This document shows, piece by piece, positions 22,219 through 32,311 of a stretch of 40,614 bases of DNA. Position 1 is the stretch's first letter; each line of letters begins with the position of its first letter. The notes beneath the pieces were generated by a model, which searched no databases, was not told the DNA's origin, and saw nothing but the letters and a program-made list of their open reading frames with translations. Location: NCBI GenBank assembly GCA_000969725.1, contig JXSR01S016169.1; one strand, written 5' to 3'. The stretch comes from Ophiothrix spiculata. Lineage: Eukaryota > Echinodermata > Ophiuroidea > Amphilepidida > Ophiotrichidae. The translations under genes were made by a program, and so were the position numbers.

Positions 22219-22686
22219 AATCCGTTCGGGAGAGGTTGTAATTCCTTTACGTAAAGGAATTCCTTCACGGTTTGATTTCCGTAAAGGAATTCCTTCACTG
22301 TAGAGTCAAGAAATTCATTCACGCTAACTTTAAATCAATTTTTGGAGCAACCTATGAAAATCAGAGAACATTTTAAAGCATTTTCATATTGAATGGGACC
22401 TATTCTAAAAATTTAGCTGTGAAATTTTGAATTCTATCTGTGGAAAATTTTTGCAAATTTTTCAAAAAAAAACTGCCGATAGAATTCAAAATTTCATAGC
22501 TAAATTTTTAGAATAGGTCCCATTCAATATGAAAATGCTTTAAAATGTTCTCATATTTTCATAGGTTGCTCAAAAAATTGATATAAAGTTAGCGTGAATG
22601 AATTCCTTTACTCTACAGTTACTTAACGGAAATCGAACTGTGAAGGAATTCCTTTACTTTAAGGAATTATGACCTTTCCGTACATG
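22219..22686. mobile_element. Palindromic MITE family P, copy 2
   Basis: Same family as 12809-13243: TCGGG, then TAATTCCTTTACG ends, and arms through GAGCAACCTATGAAAATC and GCATTTTCATATTGAATGGG to an AT-rich centre. This copy has an extra GTAAAGGAATTCCTTCAC duplication in each end. The arms are close to complementary over about 200 bp, so it folds into a long hairpin. Confidence 0.85.
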
Positions 22687-23218
22687 AAATGGGAGGGAAT
22701 AAAAAAAGTTCATATTTTGTCATGTAATGCAAGAAAGTCATATCTGTATTGGCTACCATTTATGATTATTTAACACCTTGTCGCAACAAAAACCTCAAAA
22801 TTTCTCTTCAAAATGTGTTCCAGTAGTGCCTTTATATGCAGAATTAAGTCAAAACTACAAAAACCTGATAGCCATGGCAGTCTTAGTGTATTTCTTGTAA
22901 AAATGGCAACATTTTGCAACAATGACGTTATATTTCAAATATGTAGAGTTGAACTGTAATAACCACAGCAGCCTCAATCAGTGCATTAATGTTAAATTGG
23001 CATCACAGTTGATAAATGTATATATATATTTAAATATTCCAATTCAGAATCACCAAGGCAGCCTTAGACTGTGTAGTGATATCAAAATTTATGGCACATT
23101 AAAATAATTAAGGTGTATTTCAAATATGTACTATCAATGACAGTCTTCTAGATGGTGTATTCATGTAAAATTAACAACACTTCAAATATTTAGAGTCAAT
23201 TGAACTATCCGCAGCAGC

Positions 23219-23430
23219 AGGGGTAGAATTTTGTGGCAAGCTTAGGAGAGTCTATTTGGATTGAATTTTTCCCAGATAAAATTTGTGTAAATCTTTGGAT
23301 TTGCCTCCATTCAGTTTGTGCGAAATATTTTACAGCCTATGAGAATCCAGCAATCCTGGCATGCTTTTATTTGTATGTCTTTGTGCGAGTGGACTCTCGG
23401 ACTAGCGCCGAAATTTTAGCCCTCCAGCGG
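23219..23430. mobile_element. MITE inserted in the 90-bp array
   Basis: It interrupts the array between two units. The left end AGGGGTAGAATTTTGTGGCA, then GAGAGTC further in, is matched in inverted orientation by GACTCTCGGACTAGCGCCGA and AATTTTAGCCCTCC. The target repeat is unclear. Confidence 0.6.
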
Positions 23431-23849
23431 CCATAGACATTGTATTCATGTAAAATTGGAAACTTATTGAAATGATCAAGTTAAAATTCAAAGTCTTATT
23501 GTGATAATCACGCCAATCTAACTTTGTGTATTCATGTAAGTTGGAAAGGTATGAAATAATAAAAGTATATTTCAAAATTTAAGTCAAATTGTAATCGTCA
23601 CGGCAGCCATAGATGGCGTGTGTATTCATGCAAAATTTACAACACATTTAAATAATCAAGGTATATTTCAAATATTTGAAGTCAATTTTTTTTATAACCA
23701 TGTATGTTAGCCTTAGTCTGTGCATTCATGTAATTAATGGACTCACAGTGAAGTATAAAGAATATTTCAAATATTTAAATTCAAAATAAGTATTGCAGGC
23801 TTAGTTGGTGTATTCATGTAACATTTGATAAAAATGTAAAACACATTGA

Positions 23850-24079
23850 CAGGGTTGTCACCAGGTAGCTTTTAGTGCCGGGTAAAATTTGTGTGAAATA
23901 GTAAGAAAATAGAAATTTTGATAATAATTGTTGTAATTTTTTATTGATTCTTCAATGATTTTGTAACTTTTTAGCCTTGAGTGCCGGGTATTTTGACTCA
24001 AAATCAACCTGAGAGCCGGGTAAAAATGAAGAGTGCCGGGTGGTCCCGCCCGCCACCGCCCAGTGTAGTGACAACCCTG
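23850..24079. mobile_element. hAT-type MITE, 230 bp, with exact 8-bp target repeat
   Basis: The ends CAGGGTTGTCAC and GTGACAACCCTG are flanked by identical CACATTGA at 23842-23849 and 24080-24087. It sits inside a unit of the 90-bp array and is therefore younger than the array. Inside, GTGCCGGGTA or a close variant recurs three times, and the right end is GC-rich (CCCGCCCGCCACCGCCC), like the right end of 6383-7405. Confidence 0.9.
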
Positions 24080-24290
24080 CACATTGAATTATTGAAGGTA
24101 TATTTCAAATTAAGTCAATTTGCAATAACCACAGTAGATTTAGTGCATTCATTTAAAGTTTGGAAACACAATGAAATATAAAAACAATATTTAATATTTA
24201 AGATCAAATTGTCATATTCACTGTATAATGCATTCATATAAAGATGAAACCACATTGAAAAATAAAAATTTATAAATATGTGTATTATTT

Positions 24291-26610
24291 TTCCTAAGCT
24301 CCCTCTAATTATGGAAAACAGCACACAAATAAGTATTCCTTTACCTGATAAAAATGTATTCAGAACCGCAGCTGTAATCACTGAGCCTACTTTTATCACA
24401 CCATGTGTCTGGAGTCAAAAGCATGATTGTTATTTGACGTAATCATTGTAGCACCAAAGCAGAGTATTTTGTTATGCCTAAACCAAAAGTGGATTGATTT
24501 TGATTTTTACATATAAATGAAAGTGAAATGGCTGGAATTTTGTGACATTTTTGAAAATATTTTTAAACATGCATATTTATACAAGCTAATGTTGGTCTAA
24601 ACCTGCTTTTGACCTGATTTTGCATGTGATTTTTGACATTTATTTCACTAAGCATTAATGCCTTTGCCTGTCTTTATTGATGGGCAATTAATTGTTCTAT
24701 GAAACTGGCAAAAAATAACAATTTTAGATCATTTCAGGCAAGTTGGAAATTTTAGACCATTTTGAACGAGCCCTTTTTTTCAAAAAATAAAAAATAAAAA
24801 TGGGCAAGTCCCTACTCGACAAATGAATAACGACTGATATTGACATCTTATGCAGCAGTTGGGGTTTTTGTTATACCAGTACTTTAATTTTGTTGTGATG
24901 GCAGCTAGAACGGAACCTTTAAAAGTTTCCCTTTTTTCTGTCACACAATGACACTCGTCCATAAGCAATTTAAAATTAATATCCGGTTGATTAAGGTCAA
25001 TCAGAGCCAAAATATGCACGTCAGATCAGTTTCTGAGTACCCGGACCCGGGTGACCTGCTTGAACCTGAATTACGCTCGATCCAAACTTCGTATTTTTGA
25101 CCCTTTAAAGTATACACCTGTCCATAATATATGTAACAAATCAAAGGTTTTGAGACATCAAACGTTGTCAATGTTTGTTTGTACCTGTGTTTCATTAAGG
25201 TCGCATTCAAGTAAATAACCTTCGTATTCAGTAATTCAAAATGACTTTGTTTTGTTGCTCATGTTATATATGTGTATATTAATGTCGTATTTGTACAGCC
25301 ATATTTTAAAAGCACTGTATATTGTAAAATACTTAGATTCACAAAATTGTTTCTAGATGATATTTTCAACCCATAGATTTAGGATGATTATTGTAAAGGG
25401 TTTGTATAAAGGTTTTGATGATTAAATATCCCAAGACATTATTTTTCTAAAGAAATGAATAAATTTTGATATGGAATCTCGTAATATTTAAGGTGAAAAT
25501 TGACGAGGTTGTAGATTAATTTGAAAATTTAAATTTTATAAAAATGTAAAATGTTCCAACTTCATCGCTACGATTCATCACAAACTTATGTGAAATGATA
25601 CATCTAAAATATTCTGAGAAAAAAACTTAACAATGCCAAAATAAAAAAAAATTGAATCTCATATTGGGACAAAATACTACTTTTTCAGAAATTCTCAGCC
25701 ATGCTAATTATTTTAAAATCTTTGCTAAATGTGTATTTAAGATATGGGTGACACTCAGTCAGTTTTCTGACTTAACATTTCTATTTTTATCACCGGAGGA
25801 AAGTTTCTTTAGAATAGAATTGCAAAACTACGGATTATAAAAAAAGAAAAACAGAAATGGTAAATTTCTGATTTCAAAAAAGTGTGTGGTTTACTTCTAT
25901 TTTCACAAAAAAGGGAGATTTCTAAATCAGATCTAATGATATTGCGCACAGAATATCAAATGATGGGAGTGTGTATACTGTACATTATAGACAAATTCAA
26001 CTCAAAATGATCACAAACTGTGTTCGTATGTTTTTACATTGTTAATGTTTACAATGTTTGTTGATATTTCATGAAATTTTGCTTGTGTTTTACAATTATT
26101 CAAGCTGTTACTGATTCGGTATTTGTGAGCACAGATAATTCATTTCTACGCATTAGAAACCAAATAATTCATTTTTGTTTTCATTCGTTCTTATAGTATT
26201 CTTAAAACTGGTTTGAATTTTCCCTTGCAATCATTTGAATATTATCCTTTCTGTCTTAACATCAAGTGATTGGTGAAATATTATAGCACACTGTATGTAT
26301 TTGTTTAATCAAACACTTGACGAAAAGGTATGATCTGAGGTATACCAAAAAGATTCTGATTCTTGTTCATTAATTGTTTTTAAAGTGTTATTTAGTTGTT
26401 TATTATCATAGACAAATGGTTTTGAAGGAAAGACAATTAACATATGTACTCATCAAATATAAAAATGTGTATATTTTGTAACTTGGACAAGCCTTATTAT
26501 AATTATTGTTTAAAAGATTTATATATTCATTGTATTAAAATAGTATGGTGTTTTGTTTATTATTGAGAATAAGATGAATGTTGATTCGTGAATAGATTCA
26601 TCAGGTTCGT
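24291..26610. other. AT-rich intergenic or distal 3'-UTR sequence
   Basis: Very AT-rich, with many TGTA and TTTT runs and several AATAAA or ATTAAA motifs, and short frames only. It could be distal 3' UTR of PALS1 or plain intergenic DNA. No conserved exon or repeat structure seen. Confidence 0.35.
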
Positions 26611-26619
26611 TGATATAAA

Positions 26620-27004
26620 TTGAAGATTGGATTTTCATTTAACAGAACCATTGTTTAAACTAACCCTAACCTTCTGACAGTTTCGTCCGTCATGGTCAAC
26701 AGACTTCATCAGAGTGATCCTTCTTCCTCGTCTTACTTCCCGTCTTTCTTCCAATGTGACGTAGGTCTATGAAAAAACTAAAACTATGAATCGTGACGAG
26801 GGGCCCACTACTTAAGTTATATTTATGAGCCTCTCCTTTTGATGACGTCATCAAAAGACCTACGTCACACCGGAAGTAAGTCGGGAAGTAAGACAAGGAA
26901 GAAGGATCACTCTGATGAAGTCTGTTGACCATGACGGACAAAACTGTCAGAAGGTTAGTGTTAGTTTAACCAATGGTTCTGTTAAATAAAAATCCAATCT
27001 TCAA
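26620..27004. mobile_element. Palindromic element carrying hammerhead-ribozyme cores in its arms
   Basis: Arms of about 150 bp (26620-26770 and about 26860-27004) are near-perfect inverted copies, with TTGAAGATTGGATTTT at both ends and a loop containing TTTTGATGACGTCATCAAAA. Each arm carries, reading outward from the loop, CTGATGA, a 6-bp stem (GTCTGT with ACGGAC, loop TGACCATG), then GAAAC and TGTC. On the minus strand of the left arm the boxes are intact; on the plus strand of the right arm GAAAC reads AAAAC. This order matches a type I hammerhead core with a tiny stem III, as described for Penelope-like retroelements. Confidence 0.8.
26676..26712 (-). ncRNA. Hammerhead-ribozyme-like core
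   Basis: On the minus strand: CTGATGA (26712-26706), an extra A, a 6-bp stem II with an 8-nt loop, GAAAC (26684-26680), then TGTC with the predicted cleavage after GTC (26678-26676). Stem III would be only AC pairing with GU around one U, which is too small alone but workable in a dimer. Stem I is weak (two clear pairs next to the core). The core is therefore recognisable, but self-cleavage activity is uncertain. Confidence 0.5.
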
Positions 27005-27030
27005 TGAATATTGATGTGTGTGTAATTTAT

Positions 27031-27725
27031 GGGTAGACTGTAAGGGTAGCTAAACCTGATTAGAGTAGATTTGGGGACGTGGAACCTATGGTCAATAAAA
27101 ACATTTTCATTTTTTGAGCTTTCAAAGAATTAATTATGGGTAGAGTTTTATCAGTTGTAAATGCTGTCAAAATTGGCAGGAAAGCCAGCAAACACGACCA
27201 TTTTGAATAGTTTTCTTCAAGTAGTTTCCTGCGAAACTTGTGGATTCCATGATCATACCTGCATTGGTAATTATATCGCCAAAAGTTCGAAGTGAGAGAT
27301 AAATCGGCTTGAAAATAACTTGAGTATCTTGAGATAAAGTTCAGCCCTTCATATCCTCATCTTCTTATTATGGTGTCGAGTTGGAGTGAGGTCGTCGTTC
27401 TCACAACACCATTTTCATGTGCCGGTAAACAAAAAGTCCCGTCACATTACAATCTTTTAGCAGTATCACAATGTCAAATCACAACAAATGATAACAAGAA
27501 TATACAGTACATTTATTTAGTTTGATTTTGAAGTCATGATTTGAGGTCAATCACAAGTTACAGCTGATTTTGATGTCTTGTTTACATCACAAACTACTCC
27601 GACCCCACCAAAATTATATCATGGAATTTACCAATCAGGTATTAGCTCTCAAGCCTAGATGATATACCAATGATGAAAATTACAAACCAAGTTCCAAGCA
27701 TTTAGCTACCCTTATAGACCTACCC
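27031..27725. mobile_element. Non-autonomous DNA element, ~695 bp
   Basis: Ends GGGTAGACTGTAAGGGTAGC (then TAAA) and, inverted, GGGTAGGTCTATAAGGGTAG (then CTAAA). The interior has no recognisable transposase. It starts 27 bp from the end of the hammerhead-bearing palindrome. Superfamily unassigned. Confidence 0.65.
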
Positions 27726-27991
27726 AGTGAGAGAAATGTTAAACTTTTTATAGTTGGTTATTTTATGGGATATGATATCCCTGGAAAATGTGTTATTAAG
27801 AATTCGAATTGTTATCAAAATAATTGATTTTGTATTTTTACACAAAGCTAGAGGTTTCACATGATGAAGGTAGTGTTTGCCATTTGAATTGTATACCCTT
27901 TTTGGTGGGATATAATGTTGATGCAATAATTAACACATCACCAAAACCTCCTTTCTATATTACCCTGATTAAATATCACAAGTCCCGAAAT

Positions 27992-28241
27992 GTGATTGCT
28001 CACCACGAAAAGAGAGACTTTTGCGACAGAACACTTTTCAAGAAACTGGTGAAAATAGGTAGCAAAAATAGAGTAGATAATAAGAATTTTCAGCAGATTT
28101 TCTGTTGTAAAATTTGATTGCCTTGATCAATTTCAACAAGTAAGGTGTCATTTTAAAGCTTAGAAAATGCTGTAATAGATGAAATAATAAAATCAAAATT
28201 GATATAATCTACAAAGTCCCTCTTTCGGGGTGAGCCATCAC
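27992..28241. mobile_element. MITE with GTGATGGCTCACC ends
   Basis: The left arm GTGATTGCTCACCACGAAAA (then GAGAGACTTT) is mirrored by the right arm AAAGTCCCTCTTTCGGGGTG (then AGCCATCAC). About 250 bp, no protein signal. Confidence 0.65.
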
Positions 28242-28374
28242 AAATACCATATACCCTGGACTAATTTAAAGGTATAAAGAAATCGCTGCCTTTTATTTAT
28301 TAGCAGCATACCGTAAGTGAACATTGGTACCTGTACAGGCAATCATAGTCATAATCGTAAAAAGTAGGGTATTC

Positions 28375-28490
28375 TACACTCCCGGTCAAACGTATTTGCG
28401 CATTAATTTGTTAAGCGTCTGGTTCGTATGGCATAATAATTTTTTTTTTACACGTTTTTAAGCATGCGCAAACACTTGACCGGGAGTGTA
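28375..28490. mobile_element. Tc1-like MITE, 116 bp
   Basis: TACACTCCCGGTCAAACGTA at the left is matched by CACTTGACCGGGAGTGTA at the right, with TGCGCA present in both arms and TA at both termini. CTCCCGGTCAA-type ends with a TA target fit Tc1/mariner MITEs. Confidence 0.75.
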
Positions 28491-28595
28491 TCCCTGATGG
28501 CTTCAAAAACTGTTTTGGTCAAATATTCTGGATTTCAAATCCTGTTGCATTTGATTCCAATTGAAGTGTTGCAAAGTATCAGAAGCGAAAGGTTA

Positions 28596-29185
28596 NNNNN
28601 NNNNNNNNNNNNNNNNNNNNNNNNNNNNNNNNNNNNNNNNNNNNNNNNNNNNNNNNNNNNNNNNNNNNNNNNNNNNNNNNNNNNNNNNNNNNNNNNNNNN
28701 NNNNNNNNNNNNNNNNNNNNNNNNNNNNNNNNNNNNNNNNNNNNNNNNNNNNNNNNNNNNNNNNNNNNNNNNNNNNNNNNNNNNNNNNNNNNNNNNNNNN
28801 NNNNNNNNNNNNNNNNNNNNNNNNNNNNNNNNNNNNNNNNNNNNNNNNNNNNNNNNNNNNNNNNNNNNNNNNNNNNNNNNNNNNNNNNNNNNNNNNNNNN
28901 NNNNNNNNNNNNNNNNNNNNNNNNNNNNNNNNNNNNNNNNNNNNNNNNNNNNNNNNNNNNNNNNNNNNNNNNNNNNNNNNNNNNNNNNNNNNNNNNNNNN
29001 NNNNNNNNNNNNNNNNNNNNNNNNNNNNNNNNNNNNNNNNNNNNNNNNNNNNNNNNNNNNNNNNNNNNNNNNNNNNNNNNNNNNNNNNNNNNNNNNNNNN
29101 NNNNNNNNNNNNNNNNNNNNNNNNNNNNNNNNNNNNNNNNNNNNNNNNNNNNNNNNNNNNNNNNNNNNNNNNNNNNNNNNNNNNN
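28596..29185. other. Assembly gap (590 N)
   Basis: Run of undetermined bases. Any reading frame crossing it is an artefact. Confidence 1.
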
Positions 29186-29750
29186 TATTATATCCAACTG
29201 AAGATAAATATGCAATCTGCTAAGCTATCTAGCTGAAAATGATTCAGAATGGCCTATTATTTGTGATTCCTTTAGTGGTTAAGTCTGTTTGGATAGTTGC
29301 TCAAATCTGCTAATTGTATTGATACCCTTTTACACCTCTTTACATTTTAAACTTGGGCAACTATGGAGAGAATATGACATAATCAGTCAATGACGACAGA
29401 CATAATAGTCAGTATACACGTAAATCTGTTGTTGTTCACATCTGCCCTAAATATAGTATTTTTTTGACCTGCATCTTAATTCTCATCAAAATCCATCTCC
29501 ATAAATGTATCTGCTTTGCTTATTTGTTAACCAAAAACAGTTTCCACACAGTTTCAGTGAAAATTGGAAGTGCTCATTTAGGTAATTGACCCAGATCCCT
29601 ATGTCATATTTTGATTAAAAATTGTTATAGAGGATCTGTATTGCTCCTTCTGGCAGAGCAAGTATGTTACTTTCCAAGCATCTGTATCCATTTTAAATCT
29701 TGTTCGAAAGAAGTAAATGATGCTAATGCCATACTAGCAAGATGGAGATG
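29186..29750. other. Intergenic sequence, nothing recognised
   Basis: AT-rich, no conserved frame or repeat arms seen. Confidence 0.4.
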
Positions 29751-29751
29751 T

Positions 29752-29962
29752 TTAGGCCCTGTATCCATTGGCTGTTCCCTAGTGCCATATTCCCGCAATT
29801 ATGCCCAATTGTCGCGCGCCACAGACAATTAACCTTTATTTTGCTCAATGACCGTATCAGTGACCTTGTGTATGGCAGATGTTTCTTGTGTGTGTTGCAT
29901 GGCAATTGGGGACAATTGCGTGCATATGGCACCAGTGAACAGCCAATGGATACAAGGCCTTA
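29752..29962. mobile_element. MITE with GTATCCATTGGCTGTTC arms
   Basis: The left arm GGCCCTGTATCCATTGGCTG and onward is matched by the inverted right arm CAGCCAATGGATACAAGGCC. The match extends about 70 bp per side with mismatches (CAATTATGCCCAATTG against CAATTGGGGACAATTG). The centre is about 65 bp. Confidence 0.75.
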
Positions 29963-29965
29963 AGG

Positions 29966-30056
29966 GGTCACCTGCCTGGAACCAATGGTTCTGACCGGTT
30001 GTCATTGTTCGGAACAATAGAAACCGGTCAGAGCCGGCGGTTCCAGACGGTTGACC
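29966..30056. repeat. 91-bp hairpin adjacent to a MITE
   Basis: GGTCACCTGCCTGGAACC pairs with GGTTCCAGACGGTTGACC, and TCTGACCGGTT with AACCGGTCAGA; ATTGTTC/GAACAAT closes the top. Almost the whole segment folds into one stem. It starts 4 bp after the previous MITE and is more GC-rich than its surroundings. Confidence 0.75.
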
Positions 30057-30384
30057 ACTTGTAGGGTTTTGAAGTGGTCCTCAGATGAATTAAAGTCGGT
30101 GTTGTATTCTTCAATAAAAATCTATCACATTACTTTGAAATTCAGGGTGCTGGTAGGATCTTTCACTAAAATGGTAATTCAGTCTGGATTTTAATTTACA
30201 TAAAGGAATTTACTTGCTAGTTTCTTTGAAGCAGCTAAACACAACCTTGCCTATTTTAAATCATTTTTGCGAATGAAAATTCAGAGACTTGCATTGTCAG
30301 TAGACGTCCAAAATTTATTTGAAAGAATTATAGAATGTCATCAACATCAAAAGTCTTGCTCTTCCTCTTACTAAATTTGAACTC
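30057..30384. other. Intergenic sequence, nothing recognised
   Basis: AT-rich with no supported gene or repeat. Confidence 0.4.
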
Positions 30385-30465
30385 ATGGCACCTCTCATTA
30401 GATTTGAACCCATGGCTCTCAGTGCCTGATGATTGAGGGTCTGGAACTTATACCCTCAGGCCATG
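30385..30465 (-). mobile_element. tRNA-like SINE head, degraded
   Basis: On the minus strand TGGCCTGAGGG resembles an A-box and GGGTTCAAATC a B-box, about 50 nt apart, around a GTTCCAGACCCTCAATCATC stretch. No clean cloverleaf, so a SINE relic is likelier than a tRNA gene. Body and tail not delimited. Confidence 0.4.
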
Positions 30466-30856
30466 TATGTCTCCAAACACCCAACTAATAGCAGTAACCC
30501 TGCAGTAAATTACCCTACAGATGCCAATTATTCAAACAGGCTTGGTTACTTATTGAAAGACAAATTGTTGTTGATATATTCATTGTATTGTATTCTTTAT
30601 ATAAACTGTATAAATTTATTCAGTACCAATGATTCATGTGCACTGCTGGTATGCACTTTTTCTATATCAATAAAAATGCAGGATATCAGTGAGCACAAAA
30701 TACGTTCTCTTGAAGTTCTTTATTTTAAGCGGTGGTTATAACTGTCATGCGTTTTTTTGTCTGTACGTTTTACGTTGCAAGCTACAAACAAAAGATATTG
30801 TTTTAGCTGCAGTATGTGTCACACACTGTTCTATGTACGAGCAAATGTTCATTTAA

Positions 30857-31158
30857 CCTTTTCCAGTCTGACCACAAGTGGTCCACACCAGGCTGAAGGC
30901 ATTCAAACTCTGAACCGACCCTGAAAGCATATCCAAACCATCCTTTAGACATATTCCACATAATTCAATGAGACTTTAGCACAATACACCCACATGCACC
31001 TGTTTGTACTATACAAATAGTCTGGCATAGTAATTTTGAAGGTCAGAGGCAGTGAGTTCAGCTATAGTTTACTGTTAGTTATGCCGTATGGGATACGGCA
31101 TACGCCTGAGCTGACACTAATTTATGCCGTACCCCATACGGCATATGATGGGAAAGGG
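30857..31158. mobile_element. piggyBac-like MITE, 302 bp
   Basis: Flanked on both sides by TTAA (30853-30856 and 31159-31162), with ends CCTTTTCC and (reverse strand) CCCTTTCC. TTAA target sites and CCYT ends are the piggyBac signature. Near the right end are two 21-bp palindrome-like units, ATGCCGTATGGGATACGGCA (31081) and ATGCCGTACCCCATACGGCA (31124), which are also inverted copies of each other. Confidence 0.7.
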
Positions 31159-31162
31159 TTAA

Positions 31163-31820
31163 CCCCCTATTAGTGGTTCAGGTCCCACAAAATAAATTCT
31201 ATAGGAATTTTTTTTCTCCTGTAGGGTGGTAGATACCTTGTTAAAGAAGCATGGTACGATTGCCTTAACTTTTTTTCAAACTTTGAGATTTTGGTACCAA
31301 AATATTGCTCATATTTTGCTCACAATCCATGTGAAATTTCAAAGCTGAGTTATGTTCCGTTTTGAAGATATATATGAAAATATATCTAATTATGGTAACC
31401 ATAATTAATTTTACATAGTAACGTATAGGAAGCTCTGAAATACAAAACTTAACTGCCCATAAAATCAAAACGGTTTGACCTATTCAAATGAATTTTGAAA
31501 CTCTTTAATATACATCTTTCATATGACATTGAAAAACTAATTTTTGAAAAATTGGACCAAGCTCCTTTTTAAAAGTTTCAGTTTTTGCTTTGGATATAAA
31601 ATTCTGTTTTTCAAGACAAAGACATTACAAAGGAGAAATGGTGATTGCAACCATTTTGATTGTCGAAATGATACTATGCTGATATTTTGAAGTAAGCACA
31701 AGGATTGTGAATCTGTAAACAAATTGTAAATTACAATTTTGACATGTATTGTAGCGCAAAATTAAGTTTGCTGCATTTAGAAATACTTTGAGATGAAAGT
31801 CACATATGTATTTGAATACA
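31163..31820. other. Intergenic sequence, nothing recognised
   Basis: AT-rich with short unsupported frames on the minus strand. No repeat arms found. Confidence 0.4.
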
Positions 31821-31826
31821 GCACAC

Positions 31827-32076
31827 CAGGGTCCTATTTCATAAAAGTTAAAATCAATCTAAGTCTTAAATTTAGGATTCATCCTATCTTTTTTGTATGA
31901 AAAAAATCAGGAAAAGTTGTTCCAAATTTCAAACTCCTTTATGAAGGAAAAGATAATAGTAATAATAACATTAAGATAAACTAAAAAGTTAAAACTCTAT
32001 CCAAAGTTTAAATGAGTAATTCATGCTAAGTTCCATGACTTAGGTTGATTTTAACTTCTATGAAATAGGGCCCAGG
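31827..32076. mobile_element. MITE with CCTATTTCATAAAAGTTAAAATC ends
   Basis: The left end GGTCCTATTTCATAAAAGTT (then AAAATCAATCTAAGTC) matches the inverted right end GACTTAGGTTGATTTTAACT (then TCTATGAAATAGGGCCC). Arms are about 38 bp with a few mismatches. It lies just 3' of the XRCC3 stop, possibly within the XRCC3 3' UTR. Confidence 0.8.
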
Positions 32077-32311
32077 TCTACAGTGTATTAACTCAACAAT
32101 ATAACAGTCTCCAACATTAATTACACTGATTAAAGAACATGAAGGATTGTGGGTTATGTAAAGCCGTCATTAGTGATAATCCTTAGATATACAGGGATGA
32201 GGAGCAGAATTGAGTTGACTCCAAGCTACGCTGAAGCAAATATTCTACAGTGCACTTGATGAACTCAATGAGATGTATCATATACTTGGTGCCATATGCT
32301 TAGATGTCATT

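Larger units (their letters stand above)
22800..24290. repeat. Decayed tandem array of ~90-bp units
   Basis: At least 11 diverged units share GTGTATTCATGTAAAATT, an AACACATT.AAATAAT segment, GGTATATTTCAAATATTTA and AATTGTAATAACCACGGCAG followed by CCTTAG. Anchors (the CAGCCTTAG motif or its variants) fall near 22877, 22967, 23057, 23138, 23210, 23508, 23600, 23705, 23795, 24130 and 24220. Spacing is about 80-105 bp once two inserted MITEs (23219-23430 and 23850-24079) are removed. There is no shared open frame. I do not recognise the unit. Confidence 0.8.

Noticed and set aside
27824-28117. 97-codon plus-strand frame
   Set aside because: It runs into the MITE at 27992-28241 and shows no known domain.
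28464-29223. Three long open frames of over 200 codons on both strands
   Set aside because: They consist almost entirely of the run of N; the real flanking sequence gives only short peptides with no homology.
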